From NCBI GenBank assembly GCA_004102785.1, contig SCEJ01000005.1, positions 1-64,000 on the forward strand: a stretch of 64,000 nucleotides of DNA. The letters are read 5' to 3'. This document shows, one piece after another, positions 1-8,447 of this stretch. The stretch's first letter is position 1. The number at the start of each line of letters is the position of its first letter. A program made the position numbers and the translations under genes. Origin of the DNA: Muribaculaceae bacterium Isolate-013 (NCI) (GTDB lineage Bacteria; Bacteroidota; Bacteroidia; Bacteroidales; Muribaculaceae). The notes beneath the pieces were generated by a model. The model saw nothing but the letters and a program-made list of their open reading frames with translations. It did not search any database and was not told where the DNA came from.

Positions 1-141
1 GCATGGCAGTGGGCAAACACCCGAAAAGGTTACTGGCGCACCGCTCATGCATTCTTACACAGAGCTATATCTAACGAGAACCTGAAACGAGCGCACTATC
101 CCACACTTACGGAGTATTACGAGAAACTGCATCCGCGTTAA
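1..141 (+). CDS. Group II intron reverse transcriptase/maturase, C-terminal fragment (partial at window edge)
   Basis: Frame 1 is open from the window edge to a TAA at 139-141 and encodes 46 residues. They begin AWQWANTRKGYWRTAHAF and end EYYEKLHPR. The W-N-T-R-K-x-Y-W pattern followed by a short basic tail is the usual end of group II intron-encoded maturases (C-terminal to the thumb/X and DNA-binding region). The identification is supported by intron-like domain V and VI structures directly after the stop. Only the tail is visible, so reverse transcriptase activity and integrity cannot be judged. The protein would splice its own intron RNA and mediate retrohoming. Confidence 0.85.
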   Translation, partial: AWQWANTRKGYWRTAHAFLHRAISNENLKRAHYPTLTEYYEKLHPR

Positions 142-238
142 GAACCGCCGTATGCCGAACGGCACGTACGGTGGTGTGAGAGGTCGGTAAACACGAAAGT
201 AGGAGATAAACACCCTATGATTAGTGTTTACCTCCTAC
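142..238 (+). ncRNA. Group II intron RNA 3' end (domains V and VI)
   Basis: Immediately after the maturase stop, 142-175 folds as a domain V hairpin: a CCGCCGTA-type lower stem, a two-base CG bulge, and an upper stem TGCCG/CGGCA closed by an AA-containing loop. Bases 199-213 (GTAGGAGATAAACAC) pair with 224-238 (GTGTTTACCTCCTAC), forming domain VI. The A at 230 lies 8 nt before a putative 3' splice end (..CTAC) near 238, the usual branch-point distance. The exact end is inferred. The intron would be inserted 3' of the gamma-carbonic anhydrase gene, which reads toward it. Confidence 0.75.
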
Positions 239-252
239 TCGATTGTTCGCCC

Positions 253-269
253 CTCCGGCATATCCGGAG
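253..269. terminator. Small hairpin 3' of the carbonic anhydrase gene
   Basis: CTCCGG at 253-258 and CCGGAG at 264-269 are a perfect 6-bp inverted repeat with a 5-nt loop. It lies between the intron end and the stop of the minus-strand carbonic anhydrase gene. There is no convincing T-run on either side, so a terminator role is only possible. Confidence 0.35.
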
Positions 270-293
270 AATGGCTAAGGAGTCTTTGACGGA

Positions 294-836
294 TTATTCG
301 CCGGTCTCGGAGGTGTGGCCCCCTTCGGTATACCACTTGGAGTAGAAGAGGTAGTTGTGGGCGATTTTCTGATTGAGCTCGCGCGATTTCTCTGGTTCCA
401 TCATCTTTACGAATTTGGCCGGGGCGCCGGCCCACATCTCGTTGGGACCGATTTTGGTGCGGCTGAGCACCACCGAGCCTGCGGCCACCAGGGCGCCTTC
501 GCCCACTTCGGCGTCGTCCATCACGATGGCGCCCATGCCAATCAGGGCATAGTCGTGGATGTGGGCGCCGTGGATGGTGACATTATGGCCGATCGACACG
601 TCGTTGCCGATTACGATTGTGGATTTCTGGTAGAGTGTGTGGAGCACGGAGCCGTCCTGGATGTTTACGCGGTTGCCGATGCGGATGGAGTTTACATCGC
701 CGCGCAACACGGTGTTGAACCATACTGAGCATTCCGACCCCATCTCCACATCGCCTACTATCGTGGCGTTTTCGGCCAGGAAACAGTCGTTGCCGATTTT
801 CGGAGTGAAACTCCGCAGGGGCATTATAAGTGCCAT
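294..836 (-). CDS. Gamma-carbonic anhydrase family hexapeptide protein (YrdA/PaaY type)
   Basis: The 180-aa protein is built of left-handed beta-helix hexapeptide repeats from about residue 12 to 130 (for example IGNDVSIGHNVTIHGAHIHDYALIGMGAIV). It ends in a C-terminal helical tail, as in the gamma-class carbonic anhydrase/YrdA family. His66, His84 and His89 sit where the family's three zinc ligands lie between adjacent subunits of the trimer. Family members may hydrate CO2 or act as metal-binding scaffolds; activity is not predictable here. The ATG at 836 gives MALIMPLRSF; a second ATG four codons on (824) is also possible. The gene is 34 bp downstream of the aminopeptidase P gene on the same strand, so the two are probably co-transcribed. 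Confidence 0.85.
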   Translation of the reverse strand: MALIMPLRSFTPKIGNDCFLAENATIVGDVEMGSECSVWFNTVLRGDVNSIRIGNRVNIQDGSVLHTLYQKSTIVIGNDVSIGHNVTIHGAHIHDYALIGMGAIVMDDAEVGEGALVAAGSVVLSRTKIGPNEMWAGAPAKFVKMMEPEKSRELNQKIAHNYLFYSKWYTEGGHTSETGE

Positions 837-870
837 AAGAGTGTGGTTTTAAAGCTTGTGAAACTGTTAC

Positions 871-2652
871 TTAGATTTTTTCGGTCTTGGCACGGAGCCA
901 TTCGGCCTGCGCCGGGGTGAGCAGCGGGGTCAGGCGCGAGCGCACTTCGGCATGGTAGCCGTTGACCCAGTCGATTTCCGCGGGGGTCATCAGCGAAGTG
1001 TCGAAGAGAGTGCGGTCGAAGGGGAAGAGGGTGAGGGTCTCGAAGCGGTAGAACTGGCCGAATTCCGTCTTGAAGGCCGGCACGGTGAGCACCAGGTTCT
1101 CGCAGCGTATGCCGTGCACTCCGGAGCGGTAGAGGCCGGGCTCGTTGGAGGTGACCATGCCGGGCACCAGGGGGTAGGGCACATCGTTGAGACGTATGCT
1201 CTGGGGGCCTTCGTGCACTGAGAGGAAGTGGCCTACGCCGTGGCCTGTGCCATGGAGATAGCTGAGTCCCTCTTTCCAGAGGAACTGGCGGGCAAGGGCG
1301 TCGAGCTGGCCGCCGCGTGTGCCTTCGGGATAGATGGCCTGCGCCAGGGCTATGTGGCCTTTCATCACCAGGGTGAAGTCGTGGCGCTCTTCGGGGGTGG
1401 GGGTGCCCATGGCTATGGTGCGGGTTATGTCGGTGGTGCCGTAGAGGTATTGTGCGCCTGAGTCGATGAGCAGCAGGCTGTGGGGTTCTACGGTCACGGA
1501 GCTTTCCTCAGTGGCAGAGTAGTGCACGATGGCTCCGTGGGGGCCGTAGCCGGCGATGGTGTCAAACGACGGCTCGAAATAACCGGGCTGCTGCGAGCGG
1601 TATTTTGTGAGTATGTCGGCTACGTCAAGCTCGGTCAGGGGTATGCCTTTGGCCATACGTTCCTCGATTTCCATGAAGGCGCCTACCAGAGCTGCGCCGT
1701 CATTCTCCATAGCGCGGCGTATACCGTCGGTCTGCACGGAGTTTTTGGTAGCCTTGAGCATGGCGACAGGGGAGGCACCGCTCACTGCGCGGGCACCGAG
1801 GGCGTCGCGCAGACGTGAGGCGGTGCGCCCGGGTTCTATAAGCACTCTGGCGCTTTCGGGGAGGGTTTCCAGGAAGCCTGTGATGGAGGAGTAGGGGGCC
1901 ACGGTCACGCCGTTCTCTGCCAGATAGCCCTGCACTTCATCGTTGATTTTCTCTCCTTTTATAAAAAGGGTGGAGCCGGCGGGAGCCAGGTAGAGGAATG
2001 CTGTGGCCACGGGGGTGCAGCTCACGTCGGAGCTGCGTATGTTGAGCACCCACGCTGTTTCGGCGAGATCGGCCACAAGGAGGGCTTCGGCGCCCTGCTG
2101 GGCTGTCTGCTGGAGCACGGTGCGGATTTTGTCGGATGCGGTTCGGCCGGCATATTTCACATCGTGGATGAACACGGGGTCGCCGGGGAGCTCGGGGCGG
2201 TCGGTCCATATGGCGTCGACGGGGGCGAAGGAGGCATCGAGTTTCAGGCCGCGCCGGCCGAGGGTGTCGCGTAGGGTGTCGATTTCGGTGGCCGAGAACA
2301 GAAATCCGTCAACACCAACAGTTTGCCCTTTCACAAGGTTGGCAATGAGCCAGTTGGGGATTGACGGGGTTTCGGGCAGCCCGTCTTTCATGAGTTTTAT
2401 CCCTGTGCCTTCGAGTTGCTCGGCACCCTGGAGGAAGTAGCGCGAGTCGGTCCACAACAGGGCATCTGTGGCAGTTATCACCAAAGTGCCGGCGGAGCCG
2501 GTGAAGCCTGAGAGCCAGCGGCGTACCTGCCAGTGACTGGCTATGTACTCGCCCAGATGGGCGTCGGTCTGCGGGATTATGGCGGCGGCCACTCCCTGTT
2601 TTTTCATCTCGGCACGAAAGGCGTCGAGCCTGTCCACGATTTGTTTTTTCAT
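871..2652 (-). CDS. pepP: Xaa-Pro aminopeptidase (aminopeptidase P, M24B family)
   Basis: The 593-aa enzyme removes an N-terminal residue preceding proline. Its length and three-domain layout match the long AMPP type: N-terminal creatinase-like domains at about 1-300, a pita-bread catalytic domain at about 310-530, and a C-terminal extension to 593. The dinuclear metal ligands are all visible as Asp397 (LIDSGA), Asp408 (TTDITR), His471 (HGTGHGVGH), Glu504 (SNEPG) and Glu518 (RCENL). No signal peptide is present, so it is cytosolic. A Bacteroidetes -7 box, TAAATTTG on the minus strand at 2692-2685, lies about 35 bp before the ATG. The short gap to the carbonic anhydrase gene suggests an operon. 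The gene symbol is by family only. Confidence 0.92.
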   Translation of the reverse strand: MKKQIVDRLDAFRAEMKKQGVAAAIIPQTDAHLGEYIASHWQVRRWLSGFTGSAGTLVITATDALLWTDSRYFLQGAEQLEGTGIKLMKDGLPETPSIPNWLIANLVKGQTVGVDGFLFSATEIDTLRDTLGRRGLKLDASFAPVDAIWTDRPELPGDPVFIHDVKYAGRTASDKIRTVLQQTAQQGAEALLVADLAETAWVLNIRSSDVSCTPVATAFLYLAPAGSTLFIKGEKINDEVQGYLAENGVTVAPYSSITGFLETLPESARVLIEPGRTASRLRDALGARAVSGASPVAMLKATKNSVQTDGIRRAMENDGAALVGAFMEIEERMAKGIPLTELDVADILTKYRSQQPGYFEPSFDTIAGYGPHGAIVHYSATEESSVTVEPHSLLLIDSGAQYLYGTTDITRTIAMGTPTPEERHDFTLVMKGHIALAQAIYPEGTRGGQLDALARQFLWKEGLSYLHGTGHGVGHFLSVHEGPQSIRLNDVPYPLVPGMVTSNEPGLYRSGVHGIRCENLVLTVPAFKTEFGQFYRFETLTLFPFDRTLFDTSLMTPAEIDWVNGYHAEVRSRLTPLLTPAQAEWLRAKTEKI

Positions 2653-2871
2653 TATTATATGGTTTTGTCTGATTTTTCTACTCGCAAATTTAACGATTTA
2701 TTCCTTATGTTGTTCTGATTTCCTAAGGTATTTGACAGGCTGTGGCTGCGGCTGCCGATGGCTGTAAGAAAAAGAGTATTTTATGATGTTTTGTAACTTA
2801 TTGATACTCATGAGCTGTTTGATGTTGGAGTGATTTTTTTGCGATTTTCTTGAATTTTTTTTGCGAAAAGT

Positions 2872-2902
2872 TTTGTTGGTTTCAAAATTGTGCGTAACTT
2901 TG
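2872..2902 (+). promoter_or_regulatory. Promoter of the tRNA-tuf operon
   Basis: TTTG at 2872-2875 and TAACTTTG at 2895-2902 are separated by exactly 19 bp, a near-perfect match to the Bacteroidetes sigma-ABfr consensus (TTTG-N19/21-TAnnTTTG). Transcription would start close to 2909, about 100 nt before the first tRNA. The rest of the 358-bp gap (2653-3010) is AT-rich, and I see no gene in it. Confidence 0.85.
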
Positions 2903-3010
2903 CAACCGCAAATGAGACGGTAACCCCGCTGAAAAGTACTGAAAGTTTTAACGGTTTGGATCTGTTGATTGTTCGGTCGGTTGTCTTGATTGCTTAGAAC
3001 TTTGAAAAAT

Positions 3011-3084
3011 GCCTCTTTAGCTCAGTTGGCCAGAGCACGTGATTTGTAATCTCGGGGTCGTTGGTTCGAATCCGACAAGAGGCT
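3011..3084 (+). tRNA. tRNA-Thr (anticodon TGT)
   Basis: The cloverleaf has acceptor arms GCCTCTT/AAGAGGC, a D-stem GCTC/GAGC, anticodon loop TTTGTAA with anticodon TGT, and a T-arm GTTGG-TTCGAAT-CCGAC. The anticodon stem carries one T-T mismatch. The CCA is not encoded. It is the first of four tRNAs ahead of tuf. Confidence 0.95.
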
Positions 3085-3118
3085 CAAGTTGTTTGGAATT
3101 TGTAATACCTTATATTAA

Positions 3119-3200
3119 GGGCGTGTTCCAGAGTGGCCAAATGGGGCAGACTGTAAATCTGCTGGCTTTGCCTTCGGTGGTTCGAATCCATCCGCGCCCA
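3119..3200 (+). tRNA. tRNA-Tyr (anticodon GTA)
   Basis: Acceptor strands GGGCGTG and CGCGCCC pair (one G-T). The anticodon loop is CTGTAAA inside GCAGA/TCTGC, and there is a long class II variable arm before GGTTCGAATCC. This is the tyrosine tRNA expected in the Thr-Tyr-Gly-Thr-tuf order, also known from enterobacterial tufB operons. Confidence 0.95.
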
Positions 3201-3218
3201 CTTTTCACAAACCCAAAC

Positions 3219-3291
3219 GCGGAAGTAGCTCAGTTGATAGAGCATCAGCCTTCCAAGCTGAGGGTCGCGAGTTTGAGCCTCGTCTTCCGCT
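3219..3291 (+). tRNA. tRNA-Gly (anticodon TCC)
   Basis: Acceptor strands GCGGAAG/CTTCCGC pair perfectly. The anticodon loop CTTCCAA in CAGC/GCTG gives anticodon TCC. The T-loop is TTTGAGC. It lies 18 bp after tRNA-Tyr. Confidence 0.95.
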
Positions 3292-3350
3292 CAAATCCAT
3301 CGCTGCTGTCGCGTTTTAGGCTCTTTGAGCTGATGGTGGTGATAAATTTT

Positions 3351-3422
<72 letters not shown>

Positions 3423-3655
3423 CTTCTTTTATAAGAAACCCACATAGCCCCGGCAGTGCCTTCATTGTCGTGGCTTGTCGGTTAGAAAGAGTTCTCATTC
3501 CGGTGTCGCCTCTGGCACTCCGCTCCTTGAAAATTCTTCGTCCGAACGCCCCGCCACAAGGGATTCTTTTCCTGATGACGCGGTGTTTTCAGTGCGATAA
3601 TAACCGGCGAAATCCCTGTTTTTGATTAAATAATTTTTATACTAATAGCAAAGTT

Positions 3656-4840
3656 ATGGCTAAAGAGAAATTCGAAAGAACCAAACCGCATGTTAACATC
3701 GGTACCATCGGCCACGTTGACCATGGTAAAACCACTCTGACCGCCGCCATCACCACCGTGCTGGCCAAGGCTGGTCTTTCCGAGGTGAAGTCATTCGACC
3801 AGATTGACAACGCTCCCGAGGAAAAAGAGCGTGGTATCACTATCAACACCGCTCACGTTGAGTACGAAACCGCCAACCGTCACTACGCTCACGTTGACTG
3901 CCCGGGTCACGCTGACTACGTGAAGAACATGGTTACCGGTGCTGCTCAGATGGACGGCGCTATCATCGTGGTTGCCGCTACCGACGGTCCTATGCCCCAG
4001 ACCCGCGAGCACATCCTTCTCGCCCGTCAGGTGAACGTGCCCCGTCTGGTTGTTTTCCTGAACAAGTGCGACATGGTCGACGACGAAGAGATGCTCGAAC
4101 TCGTTGAGATGGAAATGCGCGAACTTCTCTCCGCCTACGAATACGACGGCGACGAAACCCCCATCATCCGCGGCTCTGCTCTGGGCGCCCTCAATGGCGA
4201 ACCCGAATGGGAAGCTAAGGTTATGGAACTGATGGAAGCCGTTGACAACTGGATTCCCCTGCCTCCCCGCGACATCGACAAACCCTTCCTGATGCCTGTT
4301 GAGGACGTGTTCTCGATTACCGGTCGTGGTACCGTAGCTACCGGCCGTATCGAAACCGGTATCGTTAAGGTGGGTGACGAAGTTCAGATCATGGGTCTTG
4401 GCGCCGACATGAAATCCACCGTTACCGGTGTTGAGATGTTCCGCAAGCTCCTTGATCAGGGTGAAGCCGGCGATAACGTTGGTCTGCTCCTCCGCGGTAT
4501 CGACAAGAAAGAAATCAAGCGCGGTATGGTAATCTGCCACCCGGGTCTTGTTAAGCCTCACTCGAAGTTCAAAGCTTCCGTTTATATCCTGAAGAAAGAG
4601 GAAGGTGGCCGTCACACTCCGTTCCACAACCACTACCGTCCCCAGTTCTACATCCGTACTCTTGACGTAACCGGTGAGATCACTCTCCCCGAGGGTGTAG
4701 AGATGGTAATGCCCGGTGACCACGTTGAGATCATCGTTGAGCTCATCACTCCGGTAGCTTGCGATCAGGGTCTGCGTTTCGCTATCCGCGAAGGTGGCCG
4801 CACCGTAGGTTCGGGTCAGATCACCGAAATTCTCGACTGA
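3656..4840 (+). CDS. tuf: Elongation factor Tu
   Basis: The 394-aa GTPase delivers aminoacyl-tRNA to the ribosome. The G-domain motifs are clear: GHVDHGKT (P-loop, about 19-26), DCPGH (about 81-85) and NKCD (about 136-139). The switch I effector loop [13 protein letters not shown] and beta-barrel domains 2 and 3 follow, ending in [11 protein letters not shown]. Start ATG at 3656 gives [24 protein letters not shown], the standard N-terminus. It follows the tRNA cluster after a 233-nt leader without a gene and probably shares its promoter. A strong terminator lies 50 bp after the stop. Codon use is strongly biased, as expected for a highly expressed gene. Confidence 0.99.
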   Translation: MAKEKFERTKPHVNIGTIGHVDHGKTTLTAAITTVLAKAGLSEVKSFDQIDNAPEEKERGITINTAHVEYETANRHYAHVDCPGHADYVKNMVTGAAQMDGAIIVVAATDGPMPQTREHILLARQVNVPRLVVFLNKCDMVDDEEMLELVEMEMRELLSAYEYDGDETPIIRGSALGALNGEPEWEAKVMELMEAVDNWIPLPPRDIDKPFLMPVEDVFSITGRGTVATGRIETGIVKVGDEVQIMGLGADMKSTVTGVEMFRKLLDQGEAGDNVGLLLRGIDKKEIKRGMVICHPGLVKPHSKFKASVYILKKEEGGRHTPFHNHYRPQFYIRTLDVTGEITLPEGVEMVMPGDHVEIIVELITPVACDQGLRFAIREGGRTVGSGQITEILD

Positions 4841-4890
4841 TAAAGTCATCTCGCCGCTGAGTCTCTACCGCCAGCGGTCAAGATAAAACC

Positions 4891-4938
4891 AAAGCGCCGG
4901 CCTTGTGCCGGAAACATCGGGTCACGGCCGGCGCTTTT
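4891..4938 (+). terminator. Rho-independent terminator after tuf
   Basis: AAAGCGCCGGCC at 4891-4902 pairs perfectly with GGCCGGCGCTTT at 4926-4937 (12 bp, 23-nt loop), followed by a short T-run. tRNA-Trp begins 6 nt later, so the secE-nusG part is either read through or has a separate start. Confidence 0.85.
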
Positions 4939-4943
4939 CATAC

Positions 4944-5016
4944 ACGGGTTTAGCTCAGTTGGTAGAGCATCGGTCTCCAAAACCGAGTGTCGGGAGTTCG
5001 AGTCTCTCAACCCGTG
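4944..5016 (+). tRNA. tRNA-Trp (anticodon CCA)
   Basis: Acceptor strands ACGGGTT/AACCCGT pair. The anticodon arm CGGT-CTCCAAA-ACCG gives CCA, and the T-loop is TTCGAGT. It is placed directly before secE, as in many bacteria, and is probably processed from the same transcript. Confidence 0.96.
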
Positions 5017-5030
5017 CAAAAAGATAGATA

Positions 5031-5231
5031 ATGAAAAAACTCAAGCTCATCACCAATATGGAGGAATCTTACGACGAGCTCCGTTATAAGACCTCCTGGC
5101 CCACAAAGACCCAGCTCATCAAGAGCGCCTGCATCGTTATGCTTGCATCGGTCATCATCGCCATCATCATTTTCCTGATGGATCAGATTGTGGACAATAT
5201 CATGCACTTCATTTACAGCTTCGGAAACTAA
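5031..5231 (+). CDS. secE: Preprotein translocase subunit SecE
   Basis: The 66-aa protein is the small single-span form of SecE. It has a cytoplasmic amphipathic segment (NMEESYDELRYKTSWPTKTQL, with the family's W-P-x-x-x-Q/E-L signature) and one transmembrane helix at about residues 32-52. It clamps SecY in the SecYEG channel. It starts 14 bp after tRNA-Trp and ends 30 bp before nusG, an arrangement conserved across bacteria that supports the call despite the short length. Confidence 0.95.
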   Translation: MKKLKLITNMEESYDELRYKTSWPTKTQLIKSACIVMLASVIIAIIIFLMDQIVDNIMHFIYSFGN

Positions 5232-5261
5232 TCTGCTTTATCCTTTGACAATCCTCTGAAA

Positions 5262-5870
5262 ATGGAAGCAACAAAAAAGAATGCCGACCAGCCCAAGGCG
5301 CTCTCCTCTATCAAACGTCCGGAGGCTCCCCGACGCGCATGGTACGTGCTTCGCGCCATCTCGGGTAAGGAAGCCAAAGTAAAGGAGCTTCTTGACGGCG
5401 CTATCAAGAATACCGATCTCGGAAACTATGTGTTCCAGGTTCTTATTCCTACTGAAAAGGTGCTCTCTGTCAAGAACGGCAAGAAAGTTGTAAAGGAGAA
5501 GAATCTCTATTCCGGGTATGTCTTCATCGAGGCCATCCTGGTGGGAGAGGTGATTCATGAGCTGACCAACACAACCAACGTTATCGACTTCCTCAAGGGT
5601 CGCGGCAAGGATGCCAAGCCTGAGCCTCTTCGCGAAAGCGAGGTGATGCGTATGCTCGGCACAGCCGACGAAATAAACGAGAACCTCGACGACAGCGTCA
5701 ACGACTATATGGTCGGAGAGACTGTGAAGGTCATTGACGGACCGTTCAACGGATTCAACGGAAAGGTAACCGAAGTGTTCCCCGAAAAGAAGAAGTTGAA
5801 GGTAAGTGTGAAAATTTTCGAGCGCGAGACACAACTGGAGCTTGAAAACTCCAAGGTGGAACGCGAATAA
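5262..5870 (+). CDS. nusG: Transcription termination/antitermination factor NusG
   Basis: The 202-aa protein has an N-terminal NGN domain beginning about residue 26 (RRAWYVLRAISGKEAKVKELL), with the YSGYVFIEA core. It has a C-terminal KOW domain at about 148-175 (GETVKVIDGPFNGFNGKVTEVFPEKKKL). NusG binds the RNA polymerase clamp, suppresses pausing, and links to Rho or ribosomal protein S10. The roughly 25-residue lysine- and alanine-rich N-terminal extension is common in Bacteroidetes. A terminator-like hairpin stands 10 bp after the stop. Confidence 0.97.
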   Translation: MEATKKNADQPKALSSIKRPEAPRRAWYVLRAISGKEAKVKELLDGAIKNTDLGNYVFQVLIPTEKVLSVKNGKKVVKEKNLYSGYVFIEAILVGEVIHELTNTTNVIDFLKGRGKDAKPEPLRESEVMRMLGTADEINENLDDSVNDYMVGETVKVIDGPFNGFNGKVTEVFPEKKKLKVSVKIFERETQLELENSKVERE

Positions 5871-5880
5871 AAGGAAGCGG

Positions 5881-5934
5881 AAATCTTTCAGTCACAACGG
5901 AGGGCTATCCCTCGGCGAGGCCGGAAGATTTTTT
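5881..5934 (+). terminator. Terminator or attenuator between nusG and rplK
   Basis: AAATCTTTC at 5881-5889 pairs with GGAAGATTT at 5923-5931 (one G-T pair) and is followed by a T-run to 5934. Nested inside is GAGGG/CCCTC (5900-5904/5909-5913). The layout is that of a two-tier intrinsic terminator. In this position it could end the secE-nusG transcript or attenuate read-through into the ribosomal protein genes. Confidence 0.65.
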
Positions 5935-6181
5935 GCGCCGATACTTCTCAAAGCCCTGTGGGCAAAGCTTCCATTGCTTGAGCGGCAATGAGAGTCGAAA
6001 ATCAGAGGTATTCCTTTGTCGGATGCCGGAGTTCGCTCCGGTGTTTGCGGAGGGAGCCTCGCTCCCGGTTAAGTGTCTTGCCGGAGGGAGAAAAGATGGT
6101 TACGCATCTGCTCGCCCGAAAATGTGGTTACAACCGCTCCACGGATAGACACACATAACTTTTTAATTTTTAGATCAAGAA
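5935..6181 (+). promoter_or_regulatory. Structured leader upstream of rplK
   Basis: No gene is supported in the 311-bp gap. After the attenuator it holds two strong hairpins: CCGGAG-TTCG-CTCCGG at 6026-6041 (a stable UUCG tetraloop) and GGGAGC-CTC-GCTCCC at 6052-6066. An AT-rich stretch before the rplK ATG includes TAACTTTT, one base off the -7 consensus. In many bacteria L1 represses the L11-L1 operon by binding such a leader. That role here is inferred from position only. Confidence 0.45.
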
Positions 6182-6625
6182 ATGGCTAAAGAAATTGCTG
6201 GACAGATCAAATTGCAGATCAAAGGCGGGGCCGCAAACCCCTCGCCTCCCGTAGGACCGGCTCTCGGTTCTAAGGGTATCAACATCATGGAGTTTTGCAA
6301 GCAATTCAACGCCCGTACCCAGGACAAAGCCGGTAAAGTTCTTCCTGTAATAATCACTTATTACACCGACAAGAGCTTCGACTTTATCGTTAAGACTCCC
6401 CCCGTGGCTATCCAGCTCATGGAGGTAGCCAAAATCAAGAAGGGTTCGAGCCAGCCTAACCGTCAGAAAGTGGCTGAGATCACTTGGGATCAGGTTAAGG
6501 CTATTGCTACCGACAAAATGCCCGATTTGAACTGTTTCACCGTTGAATCGGCAATGCGCATGGTCGCAGGTACAGCCAGGAGTATGGGTATCACCGTAAA
6601 AGGTGAATTTCCCGCTAACGCTTAA
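6182..6625 (+). CDS. rplK: 50S ribosomal protein L11
   Basis: The 147-aa protein has the proline-rich N-terminal domain ([28 protein letters not shown], about 20-47) that contacts translation GTPases. The C-terminal 23S rRNA GTPase-centre binding domain ends [12 protein letters not shown]. Length and motifs are typical. It opens the L11-L1-L10-L7/L12 cluster and ends 14 bp before rplA. Confidence 0.99.
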   Translation: MAKEIAGQIKLQIKGGAANPSPPVGPALGSKGINIMEFCKQFNARTQDKAGKVLPVIITYYTDKSFDFIVKTPPVAIQLMEVAKIKKGSSQPNRQKVAEITWDQVKAIATDKMPDLNCFTVESAMRMVAGTARSMGITVKGEFPANA

Positions 6626-6639
6626 CTTCAATTTGGACA

Positions 6640-7335
6640 ATGGGTAAACTTACAAAAAATCAGAAAGTAGCTCTTTCGAAGATTGAAGCAGGGAAGGCCT
6701 ACTCGCTCCTTGAGGCCGCACAGAAAGTAAAGGAAACTAACTTCGCCAAGTTCGACGCTTCGTTCGATATTGATGTTCGCCTCGGTGTTGATCCCCGTAA
6801 GGCAAACCAGATGGTTCGTGGCGTTGTGACTCTGCCCCACGGCACTGGCAAGCAGGTTCGCGTTCTGGTGCTCTGCACCGCCGACGCCGAGGCTGCCGCC
6901 AAGGCTGCCGGCGCCGACTATGTTGGTCTCGATGAATATATCGAGAAAATCAAAGGAGGCTGGACCGACGTTGACGTTATCATCACTCAGCCCGCTATCA
7001 TGGGTAAAATCGGTGCCCTCGGCCGTATCCTCGGTCCCCGCGGCCTGATGCCTAACCCCAAGAGCGGCACTGTGACTGTTGACGTTGCAAAGGCAGTGGA
7101 GGAAGTAAAGAAGGGTAAAATCGACTTCAAGGTCGACAAGAACGGTATCGTTCACACTTCCATCGGCAAGGTTTCGTTCACACCCGAGCAGATGAAGGAA
7201 AACGCCCGCGAGTTCATCAACACCCTTATCAAGCTGAAACCGGCCACCGCTAAAGGTACCTATATCAAGAGCATTTATCTTACGTCTACCATGGGCCCCG
7301 GCATCAAGGTTGACTCCAAGACCATTGACGATTAA
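6640..7335 (+). CDS. rplA: 50S ribosomal protein L1
   Basis: The 231-aa L1 builds the mobile stalk of the E site and often autoregulates its own mRNA. The typical central segment [20 protein letters not shown] (about 126-145) and the C-terminal [10 protein letters not shown] are visible. It follows rplK by 14 bp and precedes rplJ by 22 bp, a space too short for an independent L10-binding leader. Confidence 0.99.
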   Translation: MGKLTKNQKVALSKIEAGKAYSLLEAAQKVKETNFAKFDASFDIDVRLGVDPRKANQMVRGVVTLPHGTGKQVRVLVLCTADAEAAAKAAGADYVGLDEYIEKIKGGWTDVDVIITQPAIMGKIGALGRILGPRGLMPNPKSGTVTVDVAKAVEEVKKGKIDFKVDKNGIVHTSIGKVSFTPEQMKENAREFINTLIKLKPATAKGTYIKSIYLTSTMGPGIKVDSKTIDD

Positions 7336-7357
7336 ACCACAACAAAGCTAAACGACA

Positions 7358-7882
7358 ATGAAAAAGGAAGATAAAGCCCTCATTATAGAGAAAATCAAAG
7401 AAACCATCGGTGAGTACGCATGCTTCTACCTGGTAGAGACTGCCGGCCTCAACGCCGAGAAGACTTCGGCTCTGCGCCGCGAGTGCTTCAACAGCGACAT
7501 CAAGCTGATGGTAGTCAAGAACACTCTGCTTCACAAGGCCCTCGAGCAGATGGAAGGCAACTACGAAGAGCTCTATCCCGCTCTGAAGGAGTCGACTTCG
7601 CTGATGTGCTGTAACACGGGCAACGCTCCCGCCAAGCTGCTGAAGAATTTCCGTCAGAAAGACGATGTTCTTCCCAAGCTGAAGGCCGCTTATGTGGAGG
7701 AGACTATCTACGTGGGTGAAGATCAGCTTGAGACTCTTGCCAACATCAAGAGCAAAAACGAGCTTATCGCCGACGTTGTGGCTCTGCTTCAGTCGCCCGC
7801 CAAGAATGTTATTTCCGCCCTCCAGAGCGGTGGCAATACCATCCACGGCATTCTCGAGACCCTTTCGAAGAAAGAAGCCTGA
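7358..7882 (+). CDS. rplJ: 50S ribosomal protein L10
   Basis: The 174-aa stalk base protein anchors L7/L12 dimers. The N-terminal rRNA-binding domain begins MKKEDKALIIEKIKETIGEY and includes the alternation LRRECFNSDIKLMVVKNTLLHKAL. The C-terminal helix (VISALQSGGNTIHGILETLSKK) is the L7/L12 docking segment. It lies between rplA and rplL. Confidence 0.98.
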   Translation: MKKEDKALIIEKIKETIGEYACFYLVETAGLNAEKTSALRRECFNSDIKLMVVKNTLLHKALEQMEGNYEELYPALKESTSLMCCNTGNAPAKLLKNFRQKDDVLPKLKAAYVEETIYVGEDQLETLANIKSKNELIADVVALLQSPAKNVISALQSGGNTIHGILETLSKKEA

Positions 7883-7968
7883 TAAACCGTCTCTCCTTTG
7901 TGTGAGAACTCTCGCCTCTCGCTCCGCTTAACAAACCAAGTAAAAAACAACTATAATATCATACTACA

Positions 7969-8343
7969 ATGGCAGACATCAAAGCTCTTGCAGAAGAATT
8001 AGTTAACCTCACCGTTAAAGAAGTAAACGAACTCGCCACCATCCTCAAAGAGGAATACGGCATCGAACCCGCCGCTGCTGCCGTAGCAGTTGCTGCCGGC
8101 CCCGCCGCCGGTGCTCCCGCCGCTGAGGAGAAATCCAGCTTCGACGTAGTTCTCAAATCCGCCGGTTCCGCCAAACTCCAGGTAGTTAAGGCTGTTAAGG
8201 AACTCACCGGTCTTGGCCTGAAAGAGGCTAAGGAGATGGTTGACGGTGCTCCCTCTGTTGTTAAGGAAGGCCTCGCCAAAGCTGACGCTGAAGCCCTCAA
8301 GAAGCAGCTCGAAGAGGTTGGCGCTGAAGTTGAGCTCAAATAA
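7969..8343 (+). CDS. rplL: 50S ribosomal protein L7/L12
   Basis: The 124-aa protein has the usual three parts. An N-terminal dimerisation and L10-binding domain covers about 1-38. A flexible alanine/glycine/proline hinge follows ([21 protein letters not shown], about 38-58). The C-terminal factor-binding domain is typical ([41 protein letters not shown]). It recruits elongation and release factors. An 86-bp gap separates it from rplJ. Confidence 0.99.
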   Translation: MADIKALAEELVNLTVKEVNELATILKEEYGIEPAAAAVAVAAGPAAGAPAAEEKSSFDVVLKSAGSAKLQVVKAVKELTGLGLKEAKEMVDGAPSVVKEGLAKADAEALKKQLEEVGAEVELK

Positions 8344-8407
8344 TATCGCCTGACTTCCGGTGTGCGGAGGCACATTGATGTCTCCTCTGCCGCTCAGGAA
8401 CGCATTT

Positions 8408-8447
8408 GGTTAAGTGGTAAACCTTTCGGGGAGCCACTTAACCTTTT
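8408..8447 (+). terminator. Terminator or attenuator after rplL
   Basis: GGTTAAGTGG at 8408-8417 and CCACTTAACC at 8434-8443 form a perfect 10-bp stem followed by TTTT. It stands 65 bp after the rplL stop and 330 bp before rpoB. It may reduce read-through from the ribosomal protein genes into rpoBC, a known regulatory point in other bacteria. Confidence 0.75.

Noticed and set aside
3423-3655. Possible regulatory RNA in the tuf leader
   Set aside because: I could not find a convincing conserved fold; only an AT-rich end before the ATG is seen.
3791-4849. Long minus-strand open frame opposite tuf
   Set aside because: Shadow of a highly biased gene; the tuf protein is unambiguous on the plus strand.
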